NCBI RefSeq assembly: GCF_019431455.1
Contig: NZ_JAHYSR010000017.1
Location: 1-64,000, forward strand
Origin: Paracoccus bogoriensis
Lineage (GTDB): Bacteria; Pseudomonadota; Alphaproteobacteria; Rhodobacterales; Rhodobacteraceae
Direction: 5' to 3'
Length of the DNA stretch: 64,000 bases
The position numbers and the translations under genes are program-made. Shown piece by piece: positions 36,342-44,674 of this stretch (its first letter is position 1; each line of letters starts with the position of its first letter). The notes under the pieces are model-generated. The model made no database searches, was not told where the DNA came from, and was given only the letters and a program-made list of their open reading frames with translations.

Positions 36342-36779
36342 CTACCTGATTTCCGCCATGTCAGCACATTGAAGAAGAAGGCGAACATGGCGCTGAAATA
36401 CTTCGGTGTATTCGCGCGGGCCATATCGCGGCGCGGCGCGCAGGGCATCTTGTAATTCACGGAACAAGAGATTGTCCATTGGGCGCAATCGATTCCCAAG
36501 TTCTTGCCTAGTGATCCCGTTCTCTTCAGCAATCAAAGCAGGTAGCTCTTCAATGAAAAACGACGTAAGTCTCCGATAATGGCGAAACTCTGCCTCCGAA
36601 ACATTCAGAAATATCCCGATTCTTTCAAGCTCAGAAGACTGCTGCAGTGACAACTCGACAGCTACTGCTCCGGGTCCACAGATTTCATATTGATCCAAGC
36701 GTATGATCGTTTGGCCGTTTGCCAACTCGCCATTCATTAGAAATAGTGCGATCATAGCTACTTTGGTTATGTGATTCAT
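36342..36779 (-). CDS. Secreted small protein, unknown; AT-rich cargo gene 2
   Basis: A 145-residue protein with a signal peptide (ITKVAMIALFLMNGELANGQ). The mature part is helical (LSLQQSSELERIGIFLNVSEAEFRHYRRLTSFFIEELPALIAEENG) with Cys in YEICGPG and LLLQCAD. A ribosome site GAGG lies ahead of the ATG. Like the next gene it is AT-rich, minus-strand and likely periplasmic. About 130 bases separate the two. It was probably transferred together with its neighbour; function unknown. Confidence 0.6.
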   Translation of the reverse strand: MNHITKVAMIALFLMNGELANGQTIIRLDQYEICGPGAVAVELSLQQSSELERIGIFLNVSEAEFRHYRRLTSFFIEELPALIAEENGITRQELGNRLRPMDNLLFRELQDALRAAPRYGPREYTEVFQRHVRLLLQCADMAEIR

Positions 36780-36950
36780 GTTTCCTCTACGTTGATCACG
36801 TTCGTGTCATGAGGCGTCGGAAACTGCAAGCATGTTTGTTTTTGACAGTTTAGCCCAAACAAAGGGGGGGGCAACTCATTCTTTTGACTCTTTCAGGGAA
36901 CCGGCGCCGGGAGCCACGCGCAAGACTGTTACAATATAACTTTCCATGAC

Positions 36951-36970
36951 TGTGGTATTATGTTACCGTT
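36951..36970. promoter_or_regulatory. Shared palindromic control site, copy 2 (before connector genes)
   Basis: This block matches the site at 31425-31444 in 18 of 20 positions, with centre GGTATTATGTTACC. It lies 31 bases before the first connector gene in a 220-bp AT-rich intergenic region, after the divergent cargo genes. It probably marks the promoter of the connector-to-tape-measure operon under the same regulator. Confidence 0.6.
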
Positions 36971-37001
36971 CAAGGGTGTTCTGACCTTGTGAGTAACGAG
37001 T

Positions 37002-37304
37002 ATGCCCCCGCCGCTGCCCCTCGCCCTGATCCGGGCGCATCTGAACCTGGACGATGACCGCGATTCGGACCTGCTGACCCATTATGCCCATGTGGCCGCG
37101 CAGCGGGTGCAGGCTTACACCGGCCAGCCATTCGCCCCCGACAACCCGCTGATGGCACAGGCCGCCCTCTTGCTGGTCGCGCATCAGTATGAGGCGCGCA
37201 AGGCCGTCAGCTTCGCCAATGGCTACCGGCTGCCCTTCGGGGTGCATGACCTGCTGTCGCCCCTGAAGGACCGGATCACCGGCCACCAGCCCGAGGCCGC
37301 GTGA
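37002..37304 (+). CDS. Head-tail connector protein (gp6/Phage_connect_1-like)
   Basis: A 100-residue helical adaptor. It starts PLALIRAHLNLDDDRDSDLLTHYAHVAAQRVQAYTGQPF, the standard pattern of the HK97 gp6-like adaptor that forms a ring under the portal. It leads an eight-gene operon with 1- to 4-base overlaps up to the tape measure gene. The ribosome region GTGAGTAACGAGT resembles that of the tape measure gene. Confidence 0.85.
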   Translation: MPPPLPLALIRAHLNLDDDRDSDLLTHYAHVAAQRVQAYTGQPFAPDNPLMAQAALLLVAHQYEARKAVSFANGYRLPFGVHDLLSPLKDRITGHQPEAA

Positions 37305-37762
37305 TGGCCAAGCTGGTGACAGGTTCCGATGGGCTGGCCCGGCGGCTGGCCGCCATCCCCGATGATGTGCTGGACGCCCTGCGACCGGCGCTGACCAGAT
37401 CGGTGGCCGAGATCGCCGCCGATGCCCGCACGCTGGCCGAAGCATCGCGCCGCACGGGCGCGCTTGTGGCGTCCATCGCAGAAACAGGGCCAGGCGAGAC
37501 GACCCCGGCCTTCGCCTCGGATGGTGGCCAGCGCACCGCCGGGCCGAACGAAGCCTTCGTGACCGCTGGCAGTCCCGAGGCCCGGCATGGCCATCTGGTG
37601 GAGTTCGGCACCGGCGAACGCTTCCACAAGGACGGCCACCCCACCGGCATCATGCCCGCCGCGCCCTTCCTCTTGCCTGCCTGGCGGCTGAACCGGGCGC
37701 GGGTGGAACGGCGGATCAAGCGGGCGATCAGTCAGGGCGCGAAGAAGGCGGTGGCGGAATGA
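37304..37762 (+). CDS. HK97 gp10-family neck protein
   Basis: A 152-residue protein of the HK97-gp10 family. The start (AKLVTGSDGLARRLAAIPDDVLDALRPALTRSVAEIAADARTLA) and the typical HxxLVEFGTGERFHKDGHPTGIMPAAPFLLPAW block are present. It helps build the neck/tail completion complex. I chose the ATG at 37304, which overlaps the preceding TGA; a GTG at 37301 is one codon upstream. Confidence 0.85.
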   Translation: MAKLVTGSDGLARRLAAIPDDVLDALRPALTRSVAEIAADARTLAEASRRTGALVASIAETGPGETTPAFASDGGQRTAGPNEAFVTAGSPEARHGHLVEFGTGERFHKDGHPTGIMPAAPFLLPAWRLNRARVERRIKRAISQGAKKAVAE

Positions 37763-38181
37763 TCGACCCGACCCTGGCGCTGCAAAGCCTGATCGGGGAT
37801 CGGCTGGCCGCCGATCCGGCGATCACCGCCCATGTGAACCCGGTGAACATACGCGCCGGGTCGATCCGCCCCGACCACCTGCCTGCCATCGTGCTGGCAC
37901 CGGCACGTGTCCGGCTGCTGGGCCGTGCCTCGGGCGGGCAGATCGTGGCCGAGGTGCGCGCCTTCCTGCACATCTGGGCGATTGAGGATGGTTCGACCGT
38001 GGCGCAGGCCATCGCCAGCGCCGTGCTGGCCGCGCTGATGGACCCGCCCGCCGCCACCGGCTTCAGCATTGACGACTGGGAACGCCCGGCCCTGGTCTGG
38101 GCGCGCGACCCCGACCCGGCGCGGGCCATGATGCAAGGCACCGTGGGCTTGCGCGCCGTGCTGCGGTGGAGGGTGGATTGA
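37759..38181 (+). CDS. DUF3168 tail-completion/terminator protein
   Basis: A 140-residue protein beginning DPTLALQSLIGDRLAADPAITAHVNPVNIRAGSIRPDHLPAIVLAP, the pattern of DUF3168 (gp17-like tail terminator). It contains AEVRAFLHIWAIEDGSTVAQAIASAVLAALMD. It caps the tail tube at the head side in siphophages. Its presence without a tube gene is one of the oddities of this element. Confidence 0.82.
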   Translation: MIDPTLALQSLIGDRLAADPAITAHVNPVNIRAGSIRPDHLPAIVLAPARVRLLGRASGGQIVAEVRAFLHIWAIEDGSTVAQAIASAVLAALMDPPAATGFSIDDWERPALVWARDPDPARAMMQGTVGLRAVLRWRVD

Positions 38182-38492
38182 TGCGGGCGGGAAAGCTGCA
38201 ACATCCCATCGAACTGCAACGCATGACCGAAACCCTCGGGCCGGGGCGGGTGGCGGTGCAGACCTGGACCACCTACGCCAGCGGGCGCACGGAACTGCGC
38301 CAGGCGGGCGTATCCGAGTTCCTGACCAGCTATGGCGAGGGCACCAGCACCAACGCGGTCTTCGTCATCCGCTGGATTCCGGGCGTGGCGCTGTCCGACC
38401 GTATCCTTCACGGCGGCAAGGTCTGGAACATCGTGGCCCTGGCCGAGATCGGGCGCAGGCGCGGGCTGGAACTTCGGGCGGTGGCGGCATGA
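38181..38492 (+). CDS. Head-closure/head-tail joining protein (gp16-like)
   Basis: A 103-residue protein of the Phage_H_T_join family. It starts MRAGKLQHPIELQRMTETLGPGRVAVQTWTTYASGRTELRQ and has VIRWIPGVALSDRILHGGKVWNIVALAEIGRRRGLEL. It seals the DNA-filled head. The ATG at 38181 overlaps the previous stop by one base; the open frame reaches 38166. Confidence 0.85.
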   Translation: MRAGKLQHPIELQRMTETLGPGRVAVQTWTTYASGRTELRQAGVSEFLTSYGEGTSTNAVFVIRWIPGVALSDRILHGGKVWNIVALAEIGRRRGLELRAVAA

Positions 38493-39133
38493 AACCCGTG
38501 GCCATCTTCCTATACGAACTGTCCGGCAAGTCTGCCGAAACCTTCGCGCAAGCGGGCTGGGATTGCTACTGCATCGACATTCAGCACCCCGGCAACACCA
38601 GCAAGGGCAACATTCACTTCATCCGGGCCGACGCCCGCCGCTGGAAGCCGACCCGCGACATGGTAGAGCGTTGCCGGTTCTTCGCGGCCTTCCCGCCCTG
38701 CGACGATCTGGCCGTGTCCGGTTCGCGCTGGTTCAAGGGCAAGGGGCTTCATGCGCTGTCCGACGCCATCGAACTGTTCGCGGTGGCCGCCGAATGGGCC
38801 GAGTTCTTCGAAGTGCCCTATCTGATCGAGAACCCGCGCAGCACGATCAGCACCTATTGGCGCAAGCCGGATTATGCCTTCGACCCCTGCGACTATTCCC
38901 AGCTTGCACCCTCGGATCACTACACCAAGAAAACCTGTCTCTGGACCGGCGGCGGCTTCGTCATGCCGCCCAAGGCGCCGCTGCCCGGCCCGCCTGCCGT
39001 CAACGTGATCCGCGACATGAAGGGGAAGGGCCGCGACCGGGCGAACGCGCGCAGCGTAACGCCCATGGGCTTCATGCGTGCGGTGTATGATGCCAACTTC
39101 GGGGCGCCCGTGGCGCAGTCGGTGGCGGCATGA
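38489..39133 (+). CDS. DNA cytosine methyltransferase-like protein
   Basis: A 214-residue protein with an SAM-like N-terminal fold (VAIFLYELSGKSAETFAQAGWDCYCIDIQHP) and the loop AFPPCDDLAVSGSRWF, which matches the PPC motif of cytosine-C5 methyltransferases. LIENPRSTISTYW fits the ENV-like motif. It lacks a separate target recognition domain of usual size. It lies between head closure and terS and overlaps both by 4 bases. It may mark or protect the element's DNA; activity is unproven. Confidence 0.7.
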   Translation: MKPVAIFLYELSGKSAETFAQAGWDCYCIDIQHPGNTSKGNIHFIRADARRWKPTRDMVERCRFFAAFPPCDDLAVSGSRWFKGKGLHALSDAIELFAVAAEWAEFFEVPYLIENPRSTISTYWRKPDYAFDPCDYSQLAPSDHYTKKTCLWTGGGFVMPPKAPLPGPPAVNVIRDMKGKGRDRANARSVTPMGFMRAVYDANFGAPVAQSVAA

Positions 39134-39522
39134 GCAAGCACCTGCGCGGGGTGAAGCCTGCTGTTCGGCCCGATCAGGAACCCCTGAGCCGCGTTCCGAA
39201 GGGGCCTGCCTGGTTCGGTGCCCATGCGCGCGAGGAATGGAAGCGGGTGCTGCCGATGCTGGTAGCGCGGCGGGTGATCTGTGCCGCCGATTTGGCGCAG
39301 GTGGAAACCTACTGCTGCATGGCCGGGTTGGTGCGCCAGATCGAACAGGAACGCCAGCGAAGCGGCGGGCTGATCGACGTGAAGCTGTTCGGGATGCAGA
39401 ACCGGGCCGCGCAGACCGCGCGCCAGATCGCGGCCACCCTCGGGCTGGACCCGGTGAGCCGGGCGCGGCTGGGCAGCGCCGCCCCCGAGGATGACGCCGA
39501 CAACCCGCTGGCGGTGACATGA
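39130..39522 (+). CDS. Phage terminase small subunit, P27 family
   Basis: A 130-residue protein with the P27 pattern: PLSRVPKGPAWFGAHAREEWKRVLPMLVARRVICAADLAQVETYCCMAG and a C-terminal NRAAQTARQIAATLGLDPVSRARL. It recognises the packaging site and recruits the large subunit. It overlaps the large-subunit gene by 4 bases. Its position after the neck genes, not before the portal gene, is unusual. Confidence 0.88.
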   Translation: MSKHLRGVKPAVRPDQEPLSRVPKGPAWFGAHAREEWKRVLPMLVARRVICAADLAQVETYCCMAGLVRQIEQERQRSGGLIDVKLFGMQNRAAQTARQIAATLGLDPVSRARLGSAAPEDDADNPLAVT

Positions 39523-41135
39523 CCGCCGCCAGCACCTTTCCGGCCTGGATATACGATGGTTCGCCTATCCCCGATCCGCTGGGCCATGGCGAACGGGCGG
39601 TGACGTTCCTGAAGCGCCTGCGCCACCCCGCCAGCACCGCGCCGGGCCGGGCCCTCCAGTTGCACGACTGGCAGGAACGGATCGTGCGGCGCATCTATGG
39701 CCCGCGCCACGCCGATGGCAGCCGGATCGTGAAGACCGTGCTGCTCTTGTTGCCGCGCGGCAACCGCAAGACCAGCCTGGCCGCCGCCCTGGCGCTTCTG
39801 CACCTGTTCGGCCCGGAAACCCGCCCCGCTGGGCAGGTGATCTTCGCGGCCTGCGACCGCGAACAGGCGTCCATCGGCTTCAAGGAGGCCGCCAACATCA
39901 TCCGCGAAGATCGCCGCCTGTTGAACGCAGTCACGATCCGCGATGCCTTCAACAGCAAGAAGCAGATCACCTTCGGGCGCAACGGGTCCACCCTGACCGC
40001 GCTGGCCAGTGACGGGGGCGCCGCCCATGGCCTGACCCCCAGCTTCACCCTGATTGACGAAATCCATGCCTGGCGGGGCCGCGACCTGTGGGAAGCGATC
40101 AAGAGCGGGCAGGCCAAGACCGATGACACGCTGATGGTGATCGCCACCACCGCCGGGCGCGGGTCCGAAGGGCTGGCCGCCGATCTGTTCGGCTATGCGG
40201 TCAAGGTGGCGGCGGGCGAGATCGTCAACCCCGAGTTCCTGCCGGTGCTGTTCATGGCCGAACCCGGCGACGACTGGCAGGATGAAGCGGTCTGGCAGCG
40301 GGTGAACCCCGGCCTGGCCCATGGCTTTCCGTCCCTGTCGGGGCTGCGCGCCCTGGCGAAGGAAGCCGAAGGCAACCCGGCGGAACTGGCCAGCTTTCGG
40401 CAATTCAACCTGAACATATGGCAGGCCAACAGCCGTGATCCGCTGTTCGACCTTGCCGCCTATGACGCGCGCCGGTTCGATGACGACCCCGCCGACCTGG
40501 ACGGGCTGCCCGCTTATGTGGGCGTGGATATGTCTGTTTCGGGCGATCTGACCGCCGTGGCCATCGCCTTTCGCCATGCCGATGGACAGATCACCCTGCG
40601 CGCCCGCGTCTTCGTGCCCGAGGATGGCTTGCGCGAACGATCCGCCCGCGACGGGGCGCCTTACCGCCGTTGGGCCGATGACGGGCTGATCACCCTGTGC
40701 CCCGGCCCGATCATCGACAACGCCATGGTGGAAGATCATGTGCGCGAGTTGTGCGCTGCCCATGAGGTGCAGGAACTGGCCTTCGATCCGCACCTGGCCC
40801 GCGTGGTGATGCAGCACCTGCACGATGATGGCCTGCCGGTCTTCGCCTTTCCGCAACGCCCGCTGACCATGGGGGTGGCGGCGGGCGATCTGGAACGGAT
40901 CGTCACCGGGCGGCTGATCCGGCATGACGGCTGCCCGGTGCTGCGCCATCACTTCGGGAATGTTGTCACCAGCCGCAACCCGACCACCGGGCTGGTGCGG
41001 ATGCACAAGGCCAACACCGCCAGCCGGATTGATGCCGCCGTGGCCAGCGCCATGGCAGTGTCGCGCGCCGTCACCGCCCACAACACCAGATCGCGATACG
41101 CCAGCCCCGAGGTTCCGGGGCTGGTGATGCTGTAA
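39519..41135 (+). CDS. Phage terminase large subunit
   Basis: A 538-residue packaging motor. The ATPase domain has a Walker A variant LLPRGNRKTS (residues 78-87) and Walker B plus catalytic Glu in LIDEIHAW (178-185), with TTAGRG as the coupling motif. The C-terminal nuclease domain carries Asp in YVGVDMSVSGDLTAV and a later DPHLARVV region. It is of the HK97/T1-like lineage that usually pairs with P27-type small subunits. Full length, and it appears functional. Confidence 0.93.
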   Translation: MTAASTFPAWIYDGSPIPDPLGHGERAVTFLKRLRHPASTAPGRALQLHDWQERIVRRIYGPRHADGSRIVKTVLLLLPRGNRKTSLAAALALLHLFGPETRPAGQVIFAACDREQASIGFKEAANIIREDRRLLNAVTIRDAFNSKKQITFGRNGSTLTALASDGGAAHGLTPSFTLIDEIHAWRGRDLWEAIKSGQAKTDDTLMVIATTAGRGSEGLAADLFGYAVKVAAGEIVNPEFLPVLFMAEPGDDWQDEAVWQRVNPGLAHGFPSLSGLRALAKEAEGNPAELASFRQFNLNIWQANSRDPLFDLAAYDARRFDDDPADLDGLPAYVGVDMSVSGDLTAVAIAFRHADGQITLRARVFVPEDGLRERSARDGAPYRRWADDGLITLCPGPIIDNAMVEDHVRELCAAHEVQELAFDPHLARVVMQHLHDDGLPVFAFPQRPLTMGVAAGDLERIVTGRLIRHDGCPVLRHHFGNVVTSRNPTTGLVRMHKANTASRIDAAVASAMAVSRAVTAHNTRSRYASPEVPGLVML

Positions 41136-41147
41136 GGAGTAACGAGT

Positions 41148-43655
41148 ATGTCCGAGGTTCAGGGCCTGATCATCAGCCTGGAGGCCCGCACCGCGCAGCT
41201 TGAACGCGGGCTGAAGCGGGCCAATGAGGCGCAGCGCCGGGCCGCCACCCAGATGGAGCGCCGCGCCCGCCAGTCTGCCGAGCGGATGGAAGCGGCCTAT
41301 GCCCGCGTGCCCGAGGGCATCGCCGCCAGCTTCAACCGGCTGCGCACCCTGGCCTTGCCCTTCGCGGGCGGGCTGCTGGGCGGGGTGATCGGCGGGCTGG
41401 GGGTGGAGCGGCTGACCAGCACGGTGCGCGCCCGGCTGGCGGATATTTCCGAGTCCATCGGCAAGGCCGCCGACCGCGCCAGCATCGGGGTGGAGGCGCT
41501 GCAAGGGCTGCAACACGGCTTCGGGCTGGCCGGGGTGGCCACGAACGAGTTTAACGGGGCGCTGGAACGCTTCGCGCAGCGGGTGGGCGAGGCCGCGACC
41601 GGCGGCGGGGCGCTGGCCACGGTGCTGGACCGCTACCGGATCGGCATCCGCACCGCCAATGGCGAGATGCGCAGTCAGATGGACCTGTTGCGCGACCTGG
41701 CCGAACTGATCCGCCGCGCGCCCTCGGATCAGGAGCGCAGCGCCATCGCGCAGGCCGCTTTCGGCAATGCGGGCCGTGCCATGGTGCTGGCACTGCGCGA
41801 AGGCGGGGCCGGGCTGGATGCGATGATCGAGCGCGCCCGCGAAGGCGGGTTCGTGATCGAAGAAAGCCTGGTGCGCCGGGCCGAGGAACTGGACGACCGC
41901 TTTTCTGACCTGACGAACCGTATCGGCATCTTCGGCAAGCGCCTGGCGGTGACGCTGGCCGATGCCGCCGTGGAACTGGCCGACTTCCGGGCGCGGCTGG
42001 ATGAAATCTTCAGCACCGAGGCCGAGGGCCGGGCGAACCTGGGCGATGACATCTATGATGCGCTGGCCCGCGACCGCGACATGGTGGAGGCGCAGGCCGA
42101 GACACTGGCCCGGCTGCGCCAGCAATACGCGGCCCTGGGCGACGAAGCCCGCACTGCGTCCAATGCGCTGGCGGGCGCAGTGCCGCAGATCGCCGCCTGG
42201 GGCTATACCGAACAGGCCCGCGCCCTTGCCGATGTGGCCGCCGAGATGCGCCAGCTTGCATCCGACTTCGGGGATGGCCGGATCAGCGCCGAAGACTTCA
42301 CCGGCCGCATGGCCGATCTGCAACAGACCGCCAGCACCGCCTTCGCGACCCTGGAAGCGGGCGACCGGGTGGAGTTCGGGGGCGTCATCGCGCAACTGAA
42401 TCGGCTGGGCGGGGTGATCACCGGCATCATCGCGCTGGCCAACACCATGACCGGCGCGCTGGCGCGGGCGGCGGGCGTGGCACCCGATCAACAGGCACAG
42501 CGGGCGCTGCGCCAGCGCCATGAGGCCGAAGCCGAGTCGATCCGCAACTATGAAGCGATGCGCCGGGCGAACGAAGCCTTCGCCGCGACCGAACAGGCCC
42601 GCAACGCCGCGACCAGCGAACAGCTTCGCCTGGAACGCGAGATAGAGGCCGTGCGCCGCCGGGCTGCGGAGGCCGGGGCGACCTTGACCGCGCAGCAAGC
42701 CGAGGATGCCGCCCGCGCCGCCCTGGCCGCTGCCGATGCCCGCGCTGCCGCTGAGCGGGCGGGCCGATCCTCGGGCCGGGGTGGTGCTGGCATCAACCTG
42801 GATGACTTCGCCCGCGAGGCACAGGCCATCCGCGACCGCACCATGGCGCTGGAAACCGAAGCCACGGTGCTGGCCAGCCTGACGCTGATGCAGCGTCGCC
42901 ATGGCGAAGCCGCCGCCTTTGCGCAGGCCAAGACCGAACTTCTGGTGGCCGCGCAACGGGCCGGGCGCGAGATCACCCCCGCGCTGGAAGCCGAGATCGA
43001 CCGGCTGGCCGATGCCTATGCCCGCGTGGCCGAACGGGCGGGCGAGGCGCGCAGCGCCATGCAGCGGGTGCAGCAAGAGTCGCGCCGGGGTGCTGATGCT
43101 TTCACCGATCTGTTCATGGCCGGGCTGGACGGGGCCGATGCCTTCAAGGCCGCGCTGCTGGACCTGGCCCGCACGATCCTGCGCAATCAGCTTCTGCGCC
43201 TGTTCATGATGATGCCGGGCGTGGGCAAGCTGGGCGGGCTGTTGCTGCCGCCTTTTGCCGAAGGCGGCTACACGGGCGACGGCGGCAAGTATGAACCGGC
43301 GGGTGTGGTCCACAAGGGCGAATACGTCTTCAGCAAGGAGACGGTGCAGCGCCTTGGTGCCGACAACCTGGACAGACTCCATAGGAGCGCCAGGCAGGGC
43401 TATGCCTCGGGCGGGCTGGTGGGTGCCAGCGGACGGGTGATGAAGGCCGCCAGCGGGCTTCCCTTGGAGTCTGCGCGGGCATCCGCACCCGCCATCACCA
43501 TCAACGCCCCGGTGACGGTGAACGCGAACGGCGGCACCCCCGAGGCGAACGCCGACCTGGCCCGCCAGGTGGCCGATCAGACCGAACGCGCCATGCGGGG
43601 CCTGATCCAACAGGAACTGGTGCGCCAGATGCGCCCCGGCGGGATGCTGCGCTAG
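41148..43655 (+). CDS. Phage tail tape measure protein
   Basis: An 835-residue protein. The start [46 protein letters not shown] is coiled coil. A glycine-rich hydrophobic stretch follows ([19 protein letters not shown]). Long helical segments rich in Ala, Glu and Arg come next, then the typical tape-measure end [35 protein letters not shown]. It sets tail length in siphophages. A ribosome site AAGGAG precedes the ATG. No tail tube, chaperone pair or distal tail gene flanks it, which is abnormal. Confidence 0.88.
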   Translation: MSEVQGLIISLEARTAQLERGLKRANEAQRRAATQMERRARQSAERMEAAYARVPEGIAASFNRLRTLALPFAGGLLGGVIGGLGVERLTSTVRARLADISESIGKAADRASIGVEALQGLQHGFGLAGVATNEFNGALERFAQRVGEAATGGGALATVLDRYRIGIRTANGEMRSQMDLLRDLAELIRRAPSDQERSAIAQAAFGNAGRAMVLALREGGAGLDAMIERAREGGFVIEESLVRRAEELDDRFSDLTNRIGIFGKRLAVTLADAAVELADFRARLDEIFSTEAEGRANLGDDIYDALARDRDMVEAQAETLARLRQQYAALGDEARTASNALAGAVPQIAAWGYTEQARALADVAAEMRQLASDFGDGRISAEDFTGRMADLQQTASTAFATLEAGDRVEFGGVIAQLNRLGGVITGIIALANTMTGALARAAGVAPDQQAQRALRQRHEAEAESIRNYEAMRRANEAFAATEQARNAATSEQLRLEREIEAVRRRAAEAGATLTAQQAEDAARAALAAADARAAAERAGRSSGRGGAGINLDDFAREAQAIRDRTMALETEATVLASLTLMQRRHGEAAAFAQAKTELLVAAQRAGREITPALEAEIDRLADAYARVAERAGEARSAMQRVQQESRRGADAFTDLFMAGLDGADAFKAALLDLARTILRNQLLRLFMMMPGVGKLGGLLLPPFAEGGYTGDGGKYEPAGVVHKGEYVFSKETVQRLGADNLDRLHRSARQGYASGGLVGASGRVMKAASGLPLESARASAPAITINAPVTVNANGGTPEANADLARQVADQTERAMRGLIQQELVRQMRPGGMLR

Positions 43656-43830
43656 GACTCCACAGGAAGGCCGTGGAGCGGCCTGGACGCCCGAGGGTGG
43701 GGAAGGCGCCCGAAGACCCGGAACCCGCCTGTGTGGGCTTCCCGTGGAGTCTGGCGGGCCGCCACGTCCGAGGGTGAGCCCGAGGGAGGGAAGCGGGCGC
43801 AGCCCGCGACCGACCGGGGAAGGTTATGAT

Positions 43831-43870
43831 CCTCCGGGGGTGAGTGGGAAGCCTCACAGTCCCCCGGAGG
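43831..43870. repeat. Perfect 10-bp inverted repeat (hairpin)
   Basis: CCTCCGGGGG (43831-43840) pairs with CCCCCGGAGG (43861-43870), with an inner TGAG/CTCA pair. It would form a strong hairpin 175 bases after the tape measure stop. There is no T run, so it is not a simple intrinsic terminator. Confidence 0.75.
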
Positions 43871-43876
43871 TGGGCA

Positions 43877-43955
43877 CGTTTCTCCGAATTTCTTGCCTGT
43901 TATATGTCTTCTTGAGGTAGAGTTATACTATACAAGCAAGAAATTCGGAGAAACG
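43877..43955. repeat. Perfect 20-bp inverted repeat around a 39-bp AT-rich spacer
   Basis: CGTTTCTCCGAATTTCTTGC (43877-43896) is repeated exactly in inverse orientation at 43936-43955. The spacer is AT-rich and contains TTATACTATA. The arms and spacer stand out from the GC-rich surroundings. An origin or packaging element, a cruciform, or an invertible segment are all possible. Confidence 0.85.
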
Positions 43956-44117
43956 CTTCGCCTACCTGCCTTACTACACACCCCCGGTGGTTCGCGGGCT
44001 GCGCCCGCTCCCCACCTGCGGATGATGTGGGGCTGGCCGTCGCGGCCCGATCTTCCCCGGTCCAATGAGGGAGCGTAACGGCCAAAACGACACGGATGTA
44101 GTTACCCCTTGCATATT

Positions 44118-44133
44118 TAGGCACCAGTGCCTA
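44118..44133. promoter_or_regulatory. Palindromic operator before the RHH-like gene
   Basis: TAGGCAC-CA-GTGCCTA is a perfect 7-bp inverted repeat, flanked by ATATT and TATTC. It sits 34 bases before the ATG of a gene whose N-terminus looks like a ribbon-helix-helix DNA-binding domain. That arrangement is typical of an autoregulated repressor. Confidence 0.6.
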
Positions 44134-44167
44134 TATTCAGGCCATCAGCAACAGCAAGGGTGCCGTG

Positions 44168-44611
44168 ATGGCCTTCAATCTCAAACTGCCGGTGGAGCGC
44201 GGAAAACAGCTCCAGATGATCGCGGAAGCCGAGGGCAAGACCGTGGTGGACGTGATCACCGACCACATCCGGGCCAAGGTGGCGGCGGGCGTCATCCCCG
44301 AGGCCATCCCCGGTATCGACGTGGCCAAGGACGGCCCGGCGATCAGCATCAAGGCGCCGGGCTTCGAAGCATCGGTTCCGCTGAACGAAGGTCCGACGCT
44401 GGCCGATCTGTTGAAGGACGCCGCCAGTGCCACCGACGACCCCGAACGCAAGGCCCGCTGGATCGAAGGGCTGGCCGCCCTGTCCGGGGTGAAGGTCAAG
44501 CGCATGGGCGCGGGCGTCAAGCTGGTCTCGCCCCTCACGGGCAAGGAATACCCGCTTGCCTCGGGCGTGGCCGCAGACCTGGCCGACCAGATCAAGCTGG
44601 CCGCCGAATAA
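44168..44611 (+). CDS. Ribbon-helix-helix-like putative regulator
   Basis: A 147-residue protein. Residues 1-37 (AFNLKLPVERGKQLQMIAEAEGKTVVDVITDHIRAKV) follow the beta strand plus two helices of RHH (CopG/Arc-like) DNA-binding proteins. The remainder (KDAASATDDPERKARWIEGLAALSGVKVKRMGAGVKLVSPLTGKEYPLASG) is unrecognised. It follows a palindrome at 44118. It may be the element's only transcription regulator, since no CI-, Cro- or AlpA-like gene is present. The start was set at the ATG after a GTG at 44165. Confidence 0.55.
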   Translation: MAFNLKLPVERGKQLQMIAEAEGKTVVDVITDHIRAKVAAGVIPEAIPGIDVAKDGPAISIKAPGFEASVPLNEGPTLADLLKDAASATDDPERKARWIEGLAALSGVKVKRMGAGVKLVSPLTGKEYPLASGVAADLADQIKLAAE

Positions 44612-44674
44612 GAAACAGGGGCCAGCGCGGCAACGCTGAACCCCTGCAAGTCACTCCAAAGCTGGGACAAATAT

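Larger units (their letters stand above)
43656..44164. other. Structured non-coding region rich in inverted repeats
   Basis: About 500 bases without a credible gene, between the tape measure gene and the RHH-like gene. It holds GACTCCAC/GTGGAGTC arms (43656 and 43744) and an inverted pair AGCGGGCGCAGCCCGCGA (43792-43809 against 43992-44009). A second pair is GACCGGGGAAG (43812-43822 against 44052-44062). The two stronger structures are listed separately. Candidate roles are packaging site, replication origin or transcription barrier. Confidence 0.7.

Noticed and set aside
39309..43610. A 1433-codon open frame on the minus strand opposite terS, terL and the tape measure gene
   Set aside because: It is antisense to three well-recognised genes and has a shadow composition (Gly/Gln/His/Arg-rich, no domain). 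High GC at codon position three suppresses stops on the other strand.
43656..44164. CRISPR array or tandem iterons in the structured region
   Set aside because: The repeats are inverted, not evenly spaced direct repeats, and no spacers of regular length exist.
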